Shown: positions 1-11,242, numbered from the stretch's first letter. The stretch is 64,000 bases of DNA from Sinorhizobium fredii (GCF_002944405.1 NZ_CP024307.1:1570501-1634500); one strand, 5' to 3'. Numbers and translations: made by a program. The notes: generated from the sequence alone by a model not told the origin.

Positions 1-579
1 CCCGGCGGCTTCGGCGAACGCGGTTCGGAGGGCAAGATCAACGCGGCGCGCTTTGCCCGCGAACGTAAGGTGCCCTATTTCGGCATCTGCTTCGGCATGC
101 AGATGGCCGTGGTCGAGGCCGCCCGCAATCTCGCCGGCATCGACAAGGCATCCTCGACCGAATTCGGCCCCACCAAGGAGCCAGTCGTCGGTCTGATGAC
201 CGAATGGGTGAAGGGCAACGCGCTCGAGAAGCGCTCGGCCTCCGGCGATCTCGGCGGCACCATGCGCCTCGGTGCCTACCGTGCAGCCCTCAAGCCCGAT
301 ACGAAGATCGCCGGGATCTATGGATCTCCGGATATCTCCGAGCGCCATCGCCATCGCTACGAGGTCAATGTCGACTACAAGGAGCGACTGGAATCCTGCG
401 GCCTCGTGTTCTCCGGCATGTCACCGGACGGCGTGCTGCCGGAGACGGTAGAATATCCGGATCATCCCTGGTTCATCGGCGTTCAGTACCATCCGGAGCT
501 GAAGTCCCGGCCACTTGATCCGCATCCTCTGTTTGCGAGCTTCATCGAGGCAGCGCTCGAACAGTCGCGGCTAGTGTAG
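1..579 (+). CDS. pyrG: CTP synthase, C-terminal part (5' end outside window)
   Basis: This is the glutamine amidotransferase end of CTP synthase, which converts UTP plus glutamine to CTP in the cytoplasm. The frame is open from base 1, so about 192 residues are visible of a protein usually near 540. The class I GATase nucleophile elbow is FGICFGMQM, with Cys at bases 88-90. The His/Glu pair of the catalytic triad lies in YHPELKSRP near the C-terminus. The synthetase domain lies upstream of the window. The next gene starts 172 bases downstream, after GC-rich hairpins. The identification is firm; only the truncation is imposed by the window. Confidence 0.96.
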   Translation, partial: PGGFGERGSEGKINAARFARERKVPYFGICFGMQMAVVEAARNLAGIDKASSTEFGPTKEPVVGLMTEWVKGNALEKRSASGDLGGTMRLGAYRAALKPDTKIAGIYGSPDISERHRHRYEVNVDYKERLESCGLVFSGMSPDGVLPETVEYPDHPWFIGVQYHPELKSRPLDPHPLFASFIEAALEQSRLV

Positions 580-605
580 CCTTCACCCCGCATGTCCCGA
601 TTTCG

Positions 606-643
606 CGGCCGGTCCCCAAGGCCGGCCGTGCGCCTATTGGCGC
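606..643 (+). terminator. GC-rich hairpins after pyrG
   Basis: A 7-bp inverted repeat, CGGCCGG (606-612) and CCGGCCG (622-628), is followed by a second short stem GCGCC/GGCGC (630-643). Neither has a U-run, so this may be a Rho-assisted or RNA-stabilising structure rather than a true intrinsic terminator. Confidence 0.4.
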
Positions 644-751
644 CTCGCATGCTTGCGTGAGGTGGCTGCATTCGACGCCTGTCCCGCTGCCGCTTGCAAT
701 CATCGGTCAAAAGTTGCAAACAGCGGCAAACCGGTCACCAGGGAAATCGCC

Positions 752-1639
752 ATGAACCTGCCTACCCGCACCGCCCGCCCGCTCGATCATCTCGTGCTGC
801 CGGTGGCGGAACTCGGGCAGGCGAGGCGGCGCCTCGGCGATCTCGGCTTCACCGTGGCAGGAGATGCGCGCCATCCCTTCGGCACCGAGAACGCCTGTGT
901 CTTCTTCCCCGGCGATACATACATCGAGCCGCTCGCCATCGCCTCGCGTGAAGAGTGCGAGGCCGCCGCGCTTGGAGGCAACGCCTTTGTGGCGCGCGAT
1001 CAGGCGTTCCGTTTCCGGCAAGGGCCCGAGGGTCTCTCGGCGGTCGTGCTCGGGACGCCCGATGCCGCCACCGACCACATCCGCTATAGGTCCTGCGGCA
1101 TCTCCGGCGGCGAGATGCTGGAATTCTCGCGGCCCATGCGCCTGCCGGACGGACGCGAGGCGCTCGGCTCCTTCCGCCTGGCATTTGCCGCCGACCTGCG
1201 CGCGCCCGACTTCTTCCTGTTCAGTTGCCAGCGGATCCGCGCCCTGCCTGTCGACGGCGCGCTCACCAATCACGAGAACGGCGTGACCGGCATCGGCGAG
1301 GTTGTTCTTTCCGAACCCAATCCGACGGATTTCCAATATCTGCTGCAGGAAGCGGTCGACGAGCGCGAGGTCTCGGCCCATTCCTTCGGCATGGACATCC
1401 AGGCCGGCAGCGTCAAACTGTCGGTCTTGAACCCTGCAGGGATGGAGGCCTTCTATGGCCGCTCCGTCAGTGCGACCGACCGCGGCTTGCGCGGCCGTGC
1501 CGTGGTGTTCCGCGTCGCCGATCTCGAAGCGACGCGCGCGCTGTTTGCGCAGAACGACATTGAATTTTCAGAAATGGGCGGACGCCTCGTTGTCCCGGAA
1601 GCGCCGGGGCAGGGGGTGATTTTCGCATTTGGAGTATGA
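752..1639 (+). CDS. VOC/glyoxalase-like domain protein
   Basis: This 295-residue protein has the vicinal-oxygen-chelate look. The N-terminal stretch [19 protein letters not shown] is the usual first beta-alpha unit, and a second related unit follows around residues 190-295 ([22 protein letters not shown]). It fits the glyoxalase-like family of unknown substrate. I chose ATG 752 because AGGGA lies about 7 bases upstream and similarity begins there; the frame stays open 33 codons further up. Its TGA overlaps the kdsA start as ATGA (1636-1639), so the two are probably translated together. No substrate can be named from the sequence; a metabolite-repair or KDO-related role would be a guess from position. 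Confidence 0.75.
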   Translation: MNLPTRTARPLDHLVLPVAELGQARRRLGDLGFTVAGDARHPFGTENACVFFPGDTYIEPLAIASREECEAAALGGNAFVARDQAFRFRQGPEGLSAVVLGTPDAATDHIRYRSCGISGGEMLEFSRPMRLPDGREALGSFRLAFAADLRAPDFFLFSCQRIRALPVDGALTNHENGVTGIGEVVLSEPNPTDFQYLLQEAVDEREVSAHSFGMDIQAGSVKLSVLNPAGMEAFYGRSVSATDRGLRGRAVVFRVADLEATRALFAQNDIEFSEMGGRLVVPEAPGQGVIFAFGV

Positions 1640-2481
1640 TGATGGAAACGAATGCAAGGGTCGTCGTCGGCGAGGGTGCCGGCCAGGTGGTGTTCTCCCA
1701 ACAGGAGCGGCTGACGCTGATCGCCGGCCCCTGTCAGATGGAAAGCCGCGAGCATGCCTTCATGATCGCCGGCAGGCTGGTCGAACTCTGCAAGTCGCTC
1801 GGTCTCGGCCTCGTCTACAAGTCGTCCTTCGACAAGGCGAACCGCACCTCGCTCTCCGGCAAGCGCGGCATCGGCATTGAAAAGGCGATGGAAATCTTTG
1901 CCGACCTCAAGCGTGAATTCGGCTTCCCGGTGCTGACCGACATCCACACGGAAGAGCAGTGCGCCGCGGTCGCCGAGACCGTCGACATTCTGCAGATCCC
2001 GGCCTTCTTGTCGCGTCAGACCGATCTTCTCGTAGCGGCCGCCAAGACCGGGCGCGCCATCAACGTCAAGAAGGGCCAGTTCCTGGCGCCCTGGGACATG
2101 AAGAACGTGCTCGCCAAATTCACGATGAGCGGCAACCCGAACGTCCTTCTCTGCGAGCGTGGCGCATCCTTCGGCTACAACACGCTCGTTTCCGACATGC
2201 GCTCGCTGCCGATCATGGCGGCGCTCGGGGCCCCGGTCGTGTTCGACGCCACCCATTCGGTGCAGCAGCCCGGTGGGCAGGGCGGCTCCTCAGGCGGCCA
2301 GCGGGAGTTCGTCGAGACCCTGGCACGCGCCGCCGTTGCCGTCGGCGTTGCCGGCGTCTTCATCGAGACGCATGAGGATCCGGATAACGCTCCCTCCGAT
2401 GGCCCGAACATGGTGCCGCTCAAGGACATGCCGCGGCTCCTCGAGAAACTGCTCGCCTTCGATGCCATCGCCAAGACTTGA
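1636..2481 (+). CDS. kdsA: 3-deoxy-8-phosphooctulonate synthase (KDO-8-P synthase)
   Basis: KdsA condenses arabinose-5-phosphate with phosphoenolpyruvate to KDO-8-phosphate, the first committed step to KDO of lipopolysaccharide. At 281 residues it has the normal family length. Recognisable blocks are IAGPCQMES near residue 30, [11 protein letters not shown] near 56 and the [20 protein letters not shown] block near 175. The start codon overlaps the stop of the preceding VOC gene (ATGA). Downstream lies eno, whose reaction makes PEP, a KdsA substrate; that pairing is common in proteobacteria. Three in-phase ATG or near-ATG codons sit at the start, so the exact first residue may shift by one or two. 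Confidence 0.97.
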   Translation: MMMETNARVVVGEGAGQVVFSQQERLTLIAGPCQMESREHAFMIAGRLVELCKSLGLGLVYKSSFDKANRTSLSGKRGIGIEKAMEIFADLKREFGFPVLTDIHTEEQCAAVAETVDILQIPAFLSRQTDLLVAAAKTGRAINVKKGQFLAPWDMKNVLAKFTMSGNPNVLLCERGASFGYNTLVSDMRSLPIMAALGAPVVFDATHSVQQPGGQGGSSGGQREFVETLARAAVAVGVAGVFIETHEDPDNAPSDGPNMVPLKDMPRLLEKLLAFDAIAKT

Positions 2482-2507
2482 AAGAGCAGGTGCCGCGCCG
2501 CGCGTGA

Positions 2508-3899
<1,392 letters not shown>

Positions 3900-3923
3900 T
3901 TATTGGCTAAGCGGCGCAGCGGC

Positions 3924-4037
3924 TGCCCCTCATCCGCCTAGCGGCACCTTCTCCCCGCTCGCGGGGAGAAGGGACTCGCGGGTGCCACGTCAGTCCCCTC
4001 TCCCCGCGTGCGGGGAGAGGGGACTGAGGTGAGGGCA
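3924..4037. repeat. Palindromic intergenic repeat, RIME-like
   Basis: Two perfect hairpins stand side by side. The first is CCTTCTCCCCGC (3947-3958) with GCGGGGAGAAGG (3961-3972), with 2-base loop TC. The second is a 17-bp arm (3991-4007) with its exact complement (4010-4026), with 2-base loop GT. Outer bases TGCCC near 3925 and GGGCA near 4032 also pair. The layout and the CCTTCTCCCCGC core resemble the rhizobial intergenic mosaic elements (RIME), which are short, non-coding and repeated across rhizobial genomes. Only one copy is visible here, so the family name is from memory. Confidence 0.75.
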
Positions 4038-4076
4038 AATTAAGCCAAAATGCCTGCCGACAACCCGCAATATTCC

Positions 4077-4112
4077 AAACCCGCCTGCCTCACGGCCGGC
4101 GGGTTTCCTTTT
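4077..4112 (+). terminator. Intrinsic terminator downstream of eno
   Basis: AAACCCGCC (4077-4085) pairs perfectly with GGCGGGTTT (4098-4106) across a 12-base loop, followed by CCTTTT. It lies beyond the palindromic repeat and before the FtsB-like gene. Confidence 0.8.
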
Positions 4113-4189
4113 CCCTGCCATTCATGGTCAACGGTCGGTTAATCAATCGGCGCTAGTCTGCCTTGGTATTGCGTAGCAGGGCATCGACG

Positions 4190-4510
4190 ATGTGGACACG
4201 GCATCACAAGAAGCGGAGACTGGGGCGGCTGGTAGTGCCGGTGATCGCAGTCGCCTTTCTTTCCTACTTCGGCTATCATTCGATCCATGGCGGTTACGGC
4301 TTAAGGGCGACGGAGGAGTTCGACCGCCAGATCGCCGAGCGGCAGGCACGGCTCGACGAGCTCACTCAAAGGCGGCAAATCCTGGAAAAGGAGGTCGAGC
4401 TGATGAGTGACGGTTCGTTGGAAAGAGACATGCTGGATGAGAAGGCTCGCCTCGCGCTCAATATGTCGCGTAGCGACGAGATCGTCATTTTTCATCGCCC
4501 AGCGAATTAA
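4190..4510 (+). CDS. FtsB/DivIC-like septum formation initiator
   Basis: This is a 106-residue bitopic membrane protein. A basic N-terminus (HHKKRR) is followed by one hydrophobic segment around residues 13-31 and a heptad-rich coiled coil (about 40-75, RQARLDELTQRRQILEKEV). A short periplasmic tail follows. This layout and length match the FtsB/DivIC division family, which bridges FtsL and FtsQ at the septum. ATG 4190 has AGGG about 11 bases upstream; a TTG further up is unlikely. Its place between eno and pdhA is the usual proteobacterial context for ftsB near eno. The sequence is divergent, so the symbol is left open. Confidence 0.8.
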   Translation: MWTRHHKKRRLGRLVVPVIAVAFLSYFGYHSIHGGYGLRATEEFDRQIAERQARLDELTQRRQILEKEVELMSDGSLERDMLDEKARLALNMSRSDEIVIFHRPAN

Positions 4511-4647
4511 CTGAAATTCGGTTAATCACAAATAAACGTTTAAATTCAGCTATTTGCCTTGAATGATAGCCATGCAAATATGGCATTGCTGCGGCGCGCT
4601 TCTTTGCCTATGGTAGCCCACCAAAGGCTAACCATTGGGAGGAATGA

Positions 4648-5694
4648 ATGGCTCCGCGAAAAACCGCGTCCGTCTCCAGCCGCAAGGCCGCCGCCAAGCC
4701 GGCCAAGAAGGACTTCACCAGCGGCACGATCGCCGAATTCTCCAAGGAAGATGAACTGAAGGCCTATCGCGAAATGCTGCTGATCCGGCGTTTCGAGGAG
4801 AAGGCCGGCCAGCTTTACGGCATGGGCTTCATCGGCGGCTTCTGTCACCTTTATATCGGCCAGGAAGCCGTCGTCGTCGGCATGCAGCTGGCGCTGAAAG
4901 AGGGCGACCAGGTCATCACCGGTTACCGCGATCACGGCCATATGCTCGCCTGCGGCATGAGCGCCCGCGGCGTGATGGCCGAGCTTACCGGTCGCCGCGG
5001 CGGTCTTTCCAAGGGGAAGGGCGGCTCGATGCACATGTTCTCCAAGGAGAAGCACTTCTACGGCGGCCACGGCATCGTCGGCGCGCAGGTATCGCTCGGC
5101 ACCGGCCTTGCCTTCGCCAATCGGTATCGCGGCAACGACAATGTCAGCCTCGCCTATTTCGGTGACGGCGCCGCCAACCAGGGCCAGGTCTACGAAAGCT
5201 TCAACATGGCAGCGCTCTGGAAGCTGCCGGTGATCTACATCGTCGAGAACAATCGCTATGCGATGGGCACCTCCGTGTCGCGCGCCTCGGCACAGACCGA
5301 TTTCTCGCAGCGCGGCGCTTCCTTCGGCATCCCGGGCTATCAGGTCGACGGCATGGACGTGCGCGCGGTCAAGGCGGCAGCCGACGACGCTGTCGAACAT
5401 TGCCGCTCCGGCAAGGGGCCGATCATCCTCGAAATGCTGACCTACCGCTACCGCGGCCACTCCATGTCCGACCCGGCGAAATACCGCTCGAAGGACGAAG
5501 TGCAGAAGATGCGCTCGGAGCATGATCCGATCGAGCAGGTGAAGGCCCGCCTTGTCGAAAAGGGCTGGGCGAGCGAGGACGAACTGAAGCAGATCGACAA
5601 GGAGGTTCGCGACATCGTTGCGGACAGCGCGGATTTTGCCCAGTCTGATCCGGAGCCGGATGTGTCCGAGCTCTATACCGACATCCTGCTTTGA
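4648..5694 (+). CDS. pdhA: Pyruvate dehydrogenase E1 component, alpha subunit
   Basis: PdhA is the thiamine-diphosphate half of the heterotetrameric E1 that decarboxylates pyruvate and acetylates the E2 lipoyl group. It has 348 residues. Motifs are the TPP-binding [17 protein letters not shown] leading into [36 protein letters not shown] near the N-terminus, and the [19 protein letters not shown] loop that holds the phosphorylation sites in eukaryotic relatives. A strong GGGAGGA lies 4 bases before ATG 4648. The N-terminus carries a basic, alanine-rich extension. It heads the pdhA-pdhB-pdhC unit, with pdhB 17 bases downstream. Confidence 0.97.
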   Translation: MAPRKTASVSSRKAAAKPAKKDFTSGTIAEFSKEDELKAYREMLLIRRFEEKAGQLYGMGFIGGFCHLYIGQEAVVVGMQLALKEGDQVITGYRDHGHMLACGMSARGVMAELTGRRGGLSKGKGGSMHMFSKEKHFYGGHGIVGAQVSLGTGLAFANRYRGNDNVSLAYFGDGAANQGQVYESFNMAALWKLPVIYIVENNRYAMGTSVSRASAQTDFSQRGASFGIPGYQVDGMDVRAVKAAADDAVEHCRSGKGPIILEMLTYRYRGHSMSDPAKYRSKDEVQKMRSEHDPIEQVKARLVEKGWASEDELKQIDKEVRDIVADSADFAQSDPEPDVSELYTDILL

Positions 5695-5711
5695 TCCGGG
5701 GAGGGACGAAT

Positions 5712-7079
5712 ATGCCAGTAGAAATTCTTATGCCTGCCCTTTCCCCGACGATGGAGGAAGGCACGCTCTCCAAGTGGCTGAAGAACGAGGGCGACAAGGT
5801 TGCCTCCGGTGACGTCATCGCCGAGATCGAAACCGACAAGGCGACGATGGAAGTCGAAGCCGTCGACGAAGGCACGATCGGCAAGCTCTTGATCGCCGCC
5901 GGCACCGAAGGCGTAAAGGTCAATACGCCGATCGCCGTGCTGCTTCAGGACGGCGAGGGCGCCGGCGATATTGCCAGCGGCAAGACGGAAGCGCCGAAGC
6001 CGGCAGCGGCAGAAGCTCCGGCGCCGGCCGCGGCGCCCGTAGCGGCCCAGCCGAAGGCGGAAGTCCCGTCCGATCCCGCCATTCCGGCCGGCACCGAGAT
6101 GGTGACGATCACCGTCCGCGAAGCGCTGCGCGATGCAATGGCGGAGGAAATGCGCGCCAATGACGACGTCTTCGTCATGGGCGAGGAGGTTGCCGAATAC
6201 CAGGGCGCCTACAAGATCACGCAAGGGTTGCTGCAGGAATTCGGCCCCCGCCGGGTCGTCGATACGCCGATCACCGAACATGGTTTTGCCGGCATCGGCG
6301 TCGGTGCGGCGATGACCGGCCTGCGTCCGATCGTCGAGTTTATGACCTTCAACTTCGCCATGCAGGCGATTGACCACATCATCAACTCGGCCGCCAAGAC
6401 GCTCTACATGTCCGGCGGCCAGATGGGCGCGCCGATCGTCTTCCGCGGCCCGAGCGGTGCGGCAGCCCGCGTGGCCGCGCAGCACTCGCAGTGCTATGCC
6501 GCCTGGTACAGCCATATTCCGGGCCTGAAGGTCGTCATGCCCTATACGGCGGCGGATGCGAAGGGCCTGCTCAAGGCCGCGATCCGCGACCCGAACCCGG
6601 TGATCTTCCTCGAAAACGAAATCCTCTACGGCCAGTCCTTCGAAGTACCGAAGCTCGAAGATTTCGTTCTGCCGATCGGCAAGGCTCGCATTCACCGCGT
6701 CGGCAGGGATGCGACGATCGTCTCCTTCGGCATCGGCATGACCTATGCGGTCAAGGCCGCCGCCGAGCTCGAGGCGCTGGGCATCGATGTCGAAGTCATC
6801 GACCTTCGGACCATCCGCCCGATGGACCTGCCGACGGTCATCGAATCGGTCAAGAAGACCGGTCGCCTCGTCACCGTCGAGGAAGGCTACCCGCAGTCCT
6901 CCGTCGGCACCGAGATCGCCACCCGCGTCATGCAGCAGGCGTTCGACTATCTCGATGCGCCAATCCTGACGATCGCCGGCAAGGACGTGCCGATGCCTTA
7001 CGCGGCCAACCTGGAGAAGCTTGCTCTGCCAAACGTCGCCGAGGTCGTCGATGCGGTGAAAGCCGTCTGCTACAAATAA
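5712..7079 (+). CDS. pdhB: Pyruvate dehydrogenase E1 component, beta subunit, with N-terminal lipoyl domain
   Basis: This is the partner of PdhA in the E1 heterotetramer. The 455-residue protein is longer than a standard E1 beta (about 325) because residues 1-78 form a biotinyl/lipoyl domain with the modified lysine at K43 in [12 protein letters not shown] linker rich in Ala, Pro and Glu follows (about 80-130). The transketolase-type catalytic region begins near [18 protein letters not shown]. Lipoylated E1 beta is known from other alphaproteobacteria. ATG 5712 follows GGGGAGGGA. The lipoyl segment is nearly the same as that of pdhC next door, which suggests duplication. Confidence 0.96.
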   Translation: MPVEILMPALSPTMEEGTLSKWLKNEGDKVASGDVIAEIETDKATMEVEAVDEGTIGKLLIAAGTEGVKVNTPIAVLLQDGEGAGDIASGKTEAPKPAAAEAPAPAAAPVAAQPKAEVPSDPAIPAGTEMVTITVREALRDAMAEEMRANDDVFVMGEEVAEYQGAYKITQGLLQEFGPRRVVDTPITEHGFAGIGVGAAMTGLRPIVEFMTFNFAMQAIDHIINSAAKTLYMSGGQMGAPIVFRGPSGAAARVAAQHSQCYAAWYSHIPGLKVVMPYTAADAKGLLKAAIRDPNPVIFLENEILYGQSFEVPKLEDFVLPIGKARIHRVGRDATIVSFGIGMTYAVKAAAELEALGIDVEVIDLRTIRPMDLPTVIESVKKTGRLVTVEEGYPQSSVGTEIATRVMQQAFDYLDAPILTIAGKDVPMPYAANLEKLALPNVAEVVDAVKAVCYK

Positions 7080-7093
7080 GAGAGGGACGTTCG

Positions 7094-8440
7094 ATGCCAA
7101 TCAACATCACAATGCCTGCCCTCTCTCCGACGATGGAAGAAGGCAATCTCGCCAAGTGGCTCGTCAAGGAAGGCGACAAGGTCAAGTCCGGCGACGTCAT
7201 CGCCGAGATCGAGACCGACAAGGCGACCATGGAAGTCGAAGCCGTCGATGAAGGCACCGTCGCCAAGATCGTCGTTCCGGCCGGCACCGAAGGCGTCAAG
7301 GTCAATGCGTTGATCGCGGTTCTGGCCGCGGACGGCGAGGATGTCGCAACGGCGGCCAAGGGCGGTAATGGCGCGGCCGCGCCGGCCTCCGCCGCCAAGG
7401 CGGAAGCACCGGCTCCGGCAGCACCTGCCGCTGCACCGGCACCGGCCGCAGCGCCTGCGGCTCCGGCCGCATCGACTGCGCCGGCACCGGCGGCCGGTGA
7501 TGCAAAGCGCGTCTTCTCGTCGCCGCTCGCCCGCCGCCTCGCCAAGGAAGCGGGCATCGATCTCTCGGCCATTGCCGGTTCCGGTCCCTATGGCCGCGTC
7601 GTCAAGAAGGATGTCGAAACCGCAGTTTCCGGCGGCACCGCCAAGCCGGCCGCGGCGCCGGCAGCCGGGCAAGCGCCGGCCGCGGCACCGCTTGCCAAGG
7701 GCATGTCGGAAGACGCCGTCCTCAAGCTCTTCGAGCCGGGCTCCTACGAGCTCGTCCCGCATGACGGCATGCGCAAGACGATTGCCAAGCGCCTGCAGGA
7801 ATCGAAGCAGACGATCCCGCACTTCTACGTTTCCCTCGATTGCCAGCTCGATGCTCTCTTGGCACTGCGTGCCCAGCTTAACGCGGCAGCACCGGAGAAG
7901 GATGGCAAGCCAGTCTACAAGCTCTCGGTCAACGACATGGTGATCAAGGCGCTGGCGCTGGCGCTGCGCGACGTTCCGGATGCGAACGTTTCCTGGACCG
8001 ATACGAACATGGTCAAGCACAAGCACGCCGATGTGGGCGTTGCCGTGTCCATTCCGGGCGGCCTGATTACGCCGATCGTCCGCCAGGCAGAGTTGAAGAG
8101 CCTTTCGGCCATCTCCAACGAGATGAAGGATCTCGGCAAGCGCGCGAAAGAGCGCAAGCTGAAGCCGGAAGAATATCAGGGCGGTACGACCGCCGTCTCC
8201 AACATGGGCATGATGGGCGTCAAGGACTTCGCAGCCGTCGTCAACCCGCCGCACGCGACGATCCTCGCGGTCGGCGCCGGCGAGGAGCGGGTGATCGTCA
8301 AGAACAAGGAGATGGTCGTCGCCAACATGATGACCGTCACGCTCTCGACCGACCATCGCTGCGTCGATGGCGCTCTTGGTGCCGAACTGCTCGGCGCCTT
8401 CAAGCGCTACATCGAAAACCCGATGGGCATGCTCGTCTGA
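7094..8440 (+). CDS. pdhC: Dihydrolipoamide acetyltransferase (E2) of pyruvate dehydrogenase
   Basis: PdhC forms the core of the complex and moves the acetyl group from lipoamide to CoA. Across its 448 residues the order is as follows: one lipoyl domain (1-78, lysine K43), a long Ala/Pro linker (about 85-135), a peripheral-subunit-binding domain (about 136-172, [19 protein letters not shown]), a second linker, and the acyltransferase domain ending in [19 protein letters not shown]421 and D425 match the catalytic HxxxD. AGAGGGA precedes ATG 7094, 14 bases after the pdhB stop. A clear terminator follows, so the pdhABC message may end here and the lpdA part may be transcribed separately. Confidence 0.97.
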   Translation: MPINITMPALSPTMEEGNLAKWLVKEGDKVKSGDVIAEIETDKATMEVEAVDEGTVAKIVVPAGTEGVKVNALIAVLAADGEDVATAAKGGNGAAAPASAAKAEAPAPAAPAAAPAPAAAPAAPAASTAPAPAAGDAKRVFSSPLARRLAKEAGIDLSAIAGSGPYGRVVKKDVETAVSGGTAKPAAAPAAGQAPAAAPLAKGMSEDAVLKLFEPGSYELVPHDGMRKTIAKRLQESKQTIPHFYVSLDCQLDALLALRAQLNAAAPEKDGKPVYKLSVNDMVIKALALALRDVPDANVSWTDTNMVKHKHADVGVAVSIPGGLITPIVRQAELKSLSAISNEMKDLGKRAKERKLKPEEYQGGTTAVSNMGMMGVKDFAAVVNPPHATILAVGAGEERVIVKNKEMVVANMMTVTLSTDHRCVDGALGAELLGAFKRYIENPMGMLV

Positions 8441-8448
8441 TGCGATCC

Positions 8449-8479
8449 GGACCGGCGCTTCCGCCGGTCCTTCCTTTCC
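8449..8479 (+). terminator. Intrinsic terminator after pdhC
   Basis: GGACCGGCG (8449-8457) pairs perfectly with CGCCGGTCC (8462-8470) across the stable CTTC loop, followed by the pyrimidine tail TTCCTTTCC. Confidence 0.8.
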
Positions 8480-8552
8480 TGACGTCTTGTGCGTGTCATT
8501 GCCTCAACCGCTGCACACTTTTGGGCGACATGCATCACATGCGAGTAGGCAG

Positions 8553-9194
8553 ATGAAGACAGTCCTTTGCTATGGTGACAGTCTGACCTGGGGCTATGAT
8601 GCGGAGGGTCCGGGTCGGCATGCGCTGGAGGATCGTTGGCCGAGCGTGCTGCAGAAGGCGCTGGGTTCCGGCGTCAACGTCATCGCCGAGGGGCTGAACG
8701 GCCGCACCACAGCCTATGACGATCATCTCGCCGATTGCGACCGTAACGGCGCGCGTGTCCTTCCGACCGTGCTGCACAGCCACGCACCGCTCGATCTTGT
8801 CGTCTTCATGCTCGGTTCGAACGACATGAAGCCAATCATTCACGGCACCGCCTTCGGCGCCGTCAAGGGTGTCGAGCGCCTGGTCAATCTGGTTCGCAAG
8901 CATGACTGGCCGACGGAGACGGAGGAGGGCCCGGATATCCTGATCGTCTCGCCGCCACCGCTTTGCGAAACCGCCGACAGCGACTTCGCGGCGATGTTTG
9001 CCGGCGGCGTCGAGCAGTCGGCGATGCTGGCCTCGCTCTATCGCGATCTCGCCGACGAACTCGATTGCGGCTTCTTCGACGCCGGCTCGGTCGCTCGGAC
9101 GACGCCGCTCGATGGGGTTCATCTCGACGCCGAGAATACCCGTGCGATCGGCCGCGGCGTGGAGCCGGTCGTCCGGATGTTGCTCGGGCTTTGA
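8553..9194 (+). CDS. SGNH/GDSL-family hydrolase (arylesterase-like)
   Basis: This 213-residue cytoplasmic hydrolase has no signal peptide. The GDSL block is YGDSLTWGYD with nucleophile S10. Block III is LGSNDMKP, supplying the oxyanion Asn, and the DxxH pair is D187/H190 in DGVHLDAENT. The RHALEDRWPS insertion after the nucleophile resembles the arylesterase/acyltransferase branch typified by Mycobacterium smegmatis MsAcT. The natural substrate is unknown. It sits between pdhC and lpdA and is followed 2 bases later by a GNAT gene, so the pair is probably co-translated. A link to acetyl or acyl groups of the PDH region is only inference. Confidence 0.85.
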   Translation: MKTVLCYGDSLTWGYDAEGPGRHALEDRWPSVLQKALGSGVNVIAEGLNGRTTAYDDHLADCDRNGARVLPTVLHSHAPLDLVVFMLGSNDMKPIIHGTAFGAVKGVERLVNLVRKHDWPTETEEGPDILIVSPPPLCETADSDFAAMFAGGVEQSAMLASLYRDLADELDCGFFDAGSVARTTPLDGVHLDAENTRAIGRGVEPVVRMLLGL

Positions 9195-9196
9195 CG

Positions 9197-9778
9197 ATGG
9201 CGGCTGGCGCAACCCTCAGGCCCGCTATGCGAAGCGAGGCGGCGGAACTGGCGATCCTCGTCGATATCGCCTCGCATGGCTTTGCTTCGTGGCTGTGGTA
9301 CGGCGGTGTCCTGGCCCGGTCGGCGGAGACGGCCTTCGAACACGGCCGAAACCGGCTCCGGCAGGACGAGGGTTTGGGAACGTGGAGCGATGCGGTCGTT
9401 GCGGTCCTCGGAGACGAGATCGTCGGCGCTTCGGTCTCCTACGCTATCGACGCGTCGATTGCAGAGATCGAGCCGAGGCATCCTGTCCTTGCGCCCTTGC
9501 TGGCGCTGCAGAGAGAGGTGGTCGGTCACTGGTTTGTCGACAGCCTTGGCGTCTACAGGGCGCATCGCGGAAAGGGGATCGGCCGGGCGCTGCTCGAGAA
9601 CGAATTTCGCCGAGCTGGCAAAGCGCCTGTAAGCCTGATCACCGAGGGCCACAACGACAAGGCGCAGTCGCTCTACAGGGTGAACGGCTTCGAAGAGAGG
9701 GCGCGCGGCGAAGCCGTGCCGCCTTTCGAAGACAGCAGGAAACATGATTGGGTGCTCTTCACCCGCAAGGTCGCTTGA
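9197..9778 (+). CDS. GNAT-family N-acetyltransferase
   Basis: This 193-residue protein has the GNAT fold. Motif A is seen in VDSLGVYRAHRGKGIGRALLENEF (residues about 114-138), where RGKGIGRALL binds the acetyl-CoA pyrophosphate. The following NDKAQSLYRVNGFEERAR is the usual motif B. The acceptor is unknown. ATG 9197 begins 2 bases after the SGNH hydrolase stop and the gene ends 18 bases before lpdA, so it is part of the same run. A minus-strand open frame of 821 codons across this gene and lpdA is only a high-GC shadow. Confidence 0.85.
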   Translation: MAAGATLRPAMRSEAAELAILVDIASHGFASWLWYGGVLARSAETAFEHGRNRLRQDEGLGTWSDAVVAVLGDEIVGASVSYAIDASIAEIEPRHPVLAPLLALQREVVGHWFVDSLGVYRAHRGKGIGRALLENEFRRAGKAPVSLITEGHNDKAQSLYRVNGFEERARGEAVPPFEDSRKHDWVLFTRKVA

Positions 9779-9796
9779 AACAAAGGTAGGAAACAC

Positions 9797-11242
9797 ATGG
9801 CTGAGAATTACGACGTCATCGTTATCGGTTCGGGCCCGGGCGGCTATGTCACCGCCATCCGCTCGGCGCAGCTGGGCTTGAAGACGGCGATCGTCGAACG
9901 CGAGCACCTGGGCGGCATCTGCCTCAACTGGGGCTGCATCCCCACCAAGGCGCTGCTGCGCTCCGCCGAGATCCTCGACCATGCCAACCACGCCAAGAAC
10001 TACGGCCTGACGCTCGAAGGCAAGATCACCGCCAACGTCAAGGATGTCGTGGCCCGATCGCGCGGCGTCTCGGCGCGGCTGAACGGCGGCGTCGCCTTCC
10101 TCATGAAGAAGAACAAGATCGACGTGATCTGGGGCGAGGCGAAGCTGACGAAGCCTGGCGAGATCGTCGTCGGCGCGCCGTCGAAGCCGGCCGTCCAGCC
10201 GCAGAACCCGGTGCCGAAGGGTGTCAAGGGCGAGGGCACCTATACGGCGAAGCACATCATCATCGCGACCGGCGCCCGGCCGCGGGCGCTGCCCGGCATC
10301 GAGCCGGACGGCAAGCTGATCTGGACCTATTTCGAGGCGATGAAGCCCGAGGAGCTGCCGAAAACCATGGTGGTCATGGGCTCCGGCGCGATTGGCATCG
10401 AATTTGCCAGCTTCTACCTTTCCATGGGCGTCGACGTCACGGTCGTCGAACTCCTGCCGCAGGTCATGCCGGTCGAGGATGCCGAGATTTCCGCCTTTGC
10501 CCGCAAGCAGCTCGAAAAGCGCGGCATGAAGATCTTCACCGACGCCAAGGTGACGAAGGTCGAAAAGGGCGCCAACGATGTCACGGCCCATGTCGAGACG
10601 AAGGACGGCAAGGTCACGCCGATCAAGGCGGACCGTCTGATCTCGGCCGTCGGCGTTCAGGGCAACATCGAGAACCTCGGCCTCGAGGCGCTGCGCATCG
10701 AGACCAGCCGCGGCTGCATCGTCACCGACGGTTATGGCAAGACGAATGTCCCCGGCATTTATGCGATCGGCGATGTTGCCGGTCCGCCGATGCTGGCGCA
10801 CAAGGCCGAGCATGAGGGCGTCATCTGCGTCGAGAAGATCGCCGGCGTCCCGGGCGTCCATGCGCTCGACAAGGGCAAGGTCCCGGGCTGCACCTATTGC
10901 GACCCGCAGGTCGCTTCCGTCGGCCTCACCGAGGCGAGGGCGAAGGAGCTCGGCCGCGACATTCGCGTCGGCCGCTACAGCTTCGGCGCCAACGGCAAGG
11001 CGATAGCGCTTGGCGAAGACCAGGGCCTGATCAAGACGATCTTCGACAAGAAGACCGGCGAGCTCCTCGGCGCGCACATGGTGGGCGCGGAAGTCACCGA
11101 GCTCATCCAGGGCTTCGTCGTTGCCATGAATCTGGAGACGACCGAGGAAGAGCTGATGCACACGATCTTCCCGCATCCGACGCTCTCCGAAATGATGAAG
11201 GAAAGCGTGCTCGACGCCTACGGAAAAGTCCTGAACGCCTGA
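9797..11242 (+). CDS. lpdA: Dihydrolipoamide dehydrogenase (E3)
   Basis: LpdA reoxidises dihydrolipoamide of the E2 component and reduces NAD+. It has 481 residues. The FAD-binding motif is IGSGPGGYVTAI (10-21), the redox disulfide is C42/C47 in GGICLNWGCIPTK, and the NAD site is MGSGAIGIEFASFY near 195. The C-terminal active-site H460 and E465 lie in HPTLSE. An insertion of about 20 residues rich in Pro, Lys and Gln comes before HIIIATGARPR near residue 130; this is typical of the PDH-linked E3 of alphaproteobacteria. Location beside pdhABC and lipA supports a PDH-specific E3 rather than the 2-oxoglutarate dehydrogenase copy. Confidence 0.96.
   Translation: MAENYDVIVIGSGPGGYVTAIRSAQLGLKTAIVEREHLGGICLNWGCIPTKALLRSAEILDHANHAKNYGLTLEGKITANVKDVVARSRGVSARLNGGVAFLMKKNKIDVIWGEAKLTKPGEIVVGAPSKPAVQPQNPVPKGVKGEGTYTAKHIIIATGARPRALPGIEPDGKLIWTYFEAMKPEELPKTMVVMGSGAIGIEFASFYLSMGVDVTVVELLPQVMPVEDAEISAFARKQLEKRGMKIFTDAKVTKVEKGANDVTAHVETKDGKVTPIKADRLISAVGVQGNIENLGLEALRIETSRGCIVTDGYGKTNVPGIYAIGDVAGPPMLAHKAEHEGVICVEKIAGVPGVHALDKGKVPGCTYCDPQVASVGLTEARAKELGRDIRVGRYSFGANGKAIALGEDQGLIKTIFDKKTGELLGAHMVGAEVTELIQGFVVAMNLETTEEELMHTIFPHPTLSEMMKESVLDAYGKVLNA

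Noticed and set aside
3924-4037. CRISPR-like repeat
   Set aside because: Only two adjacent palindromes of different length; no spacers, no further copies and no cas genes.
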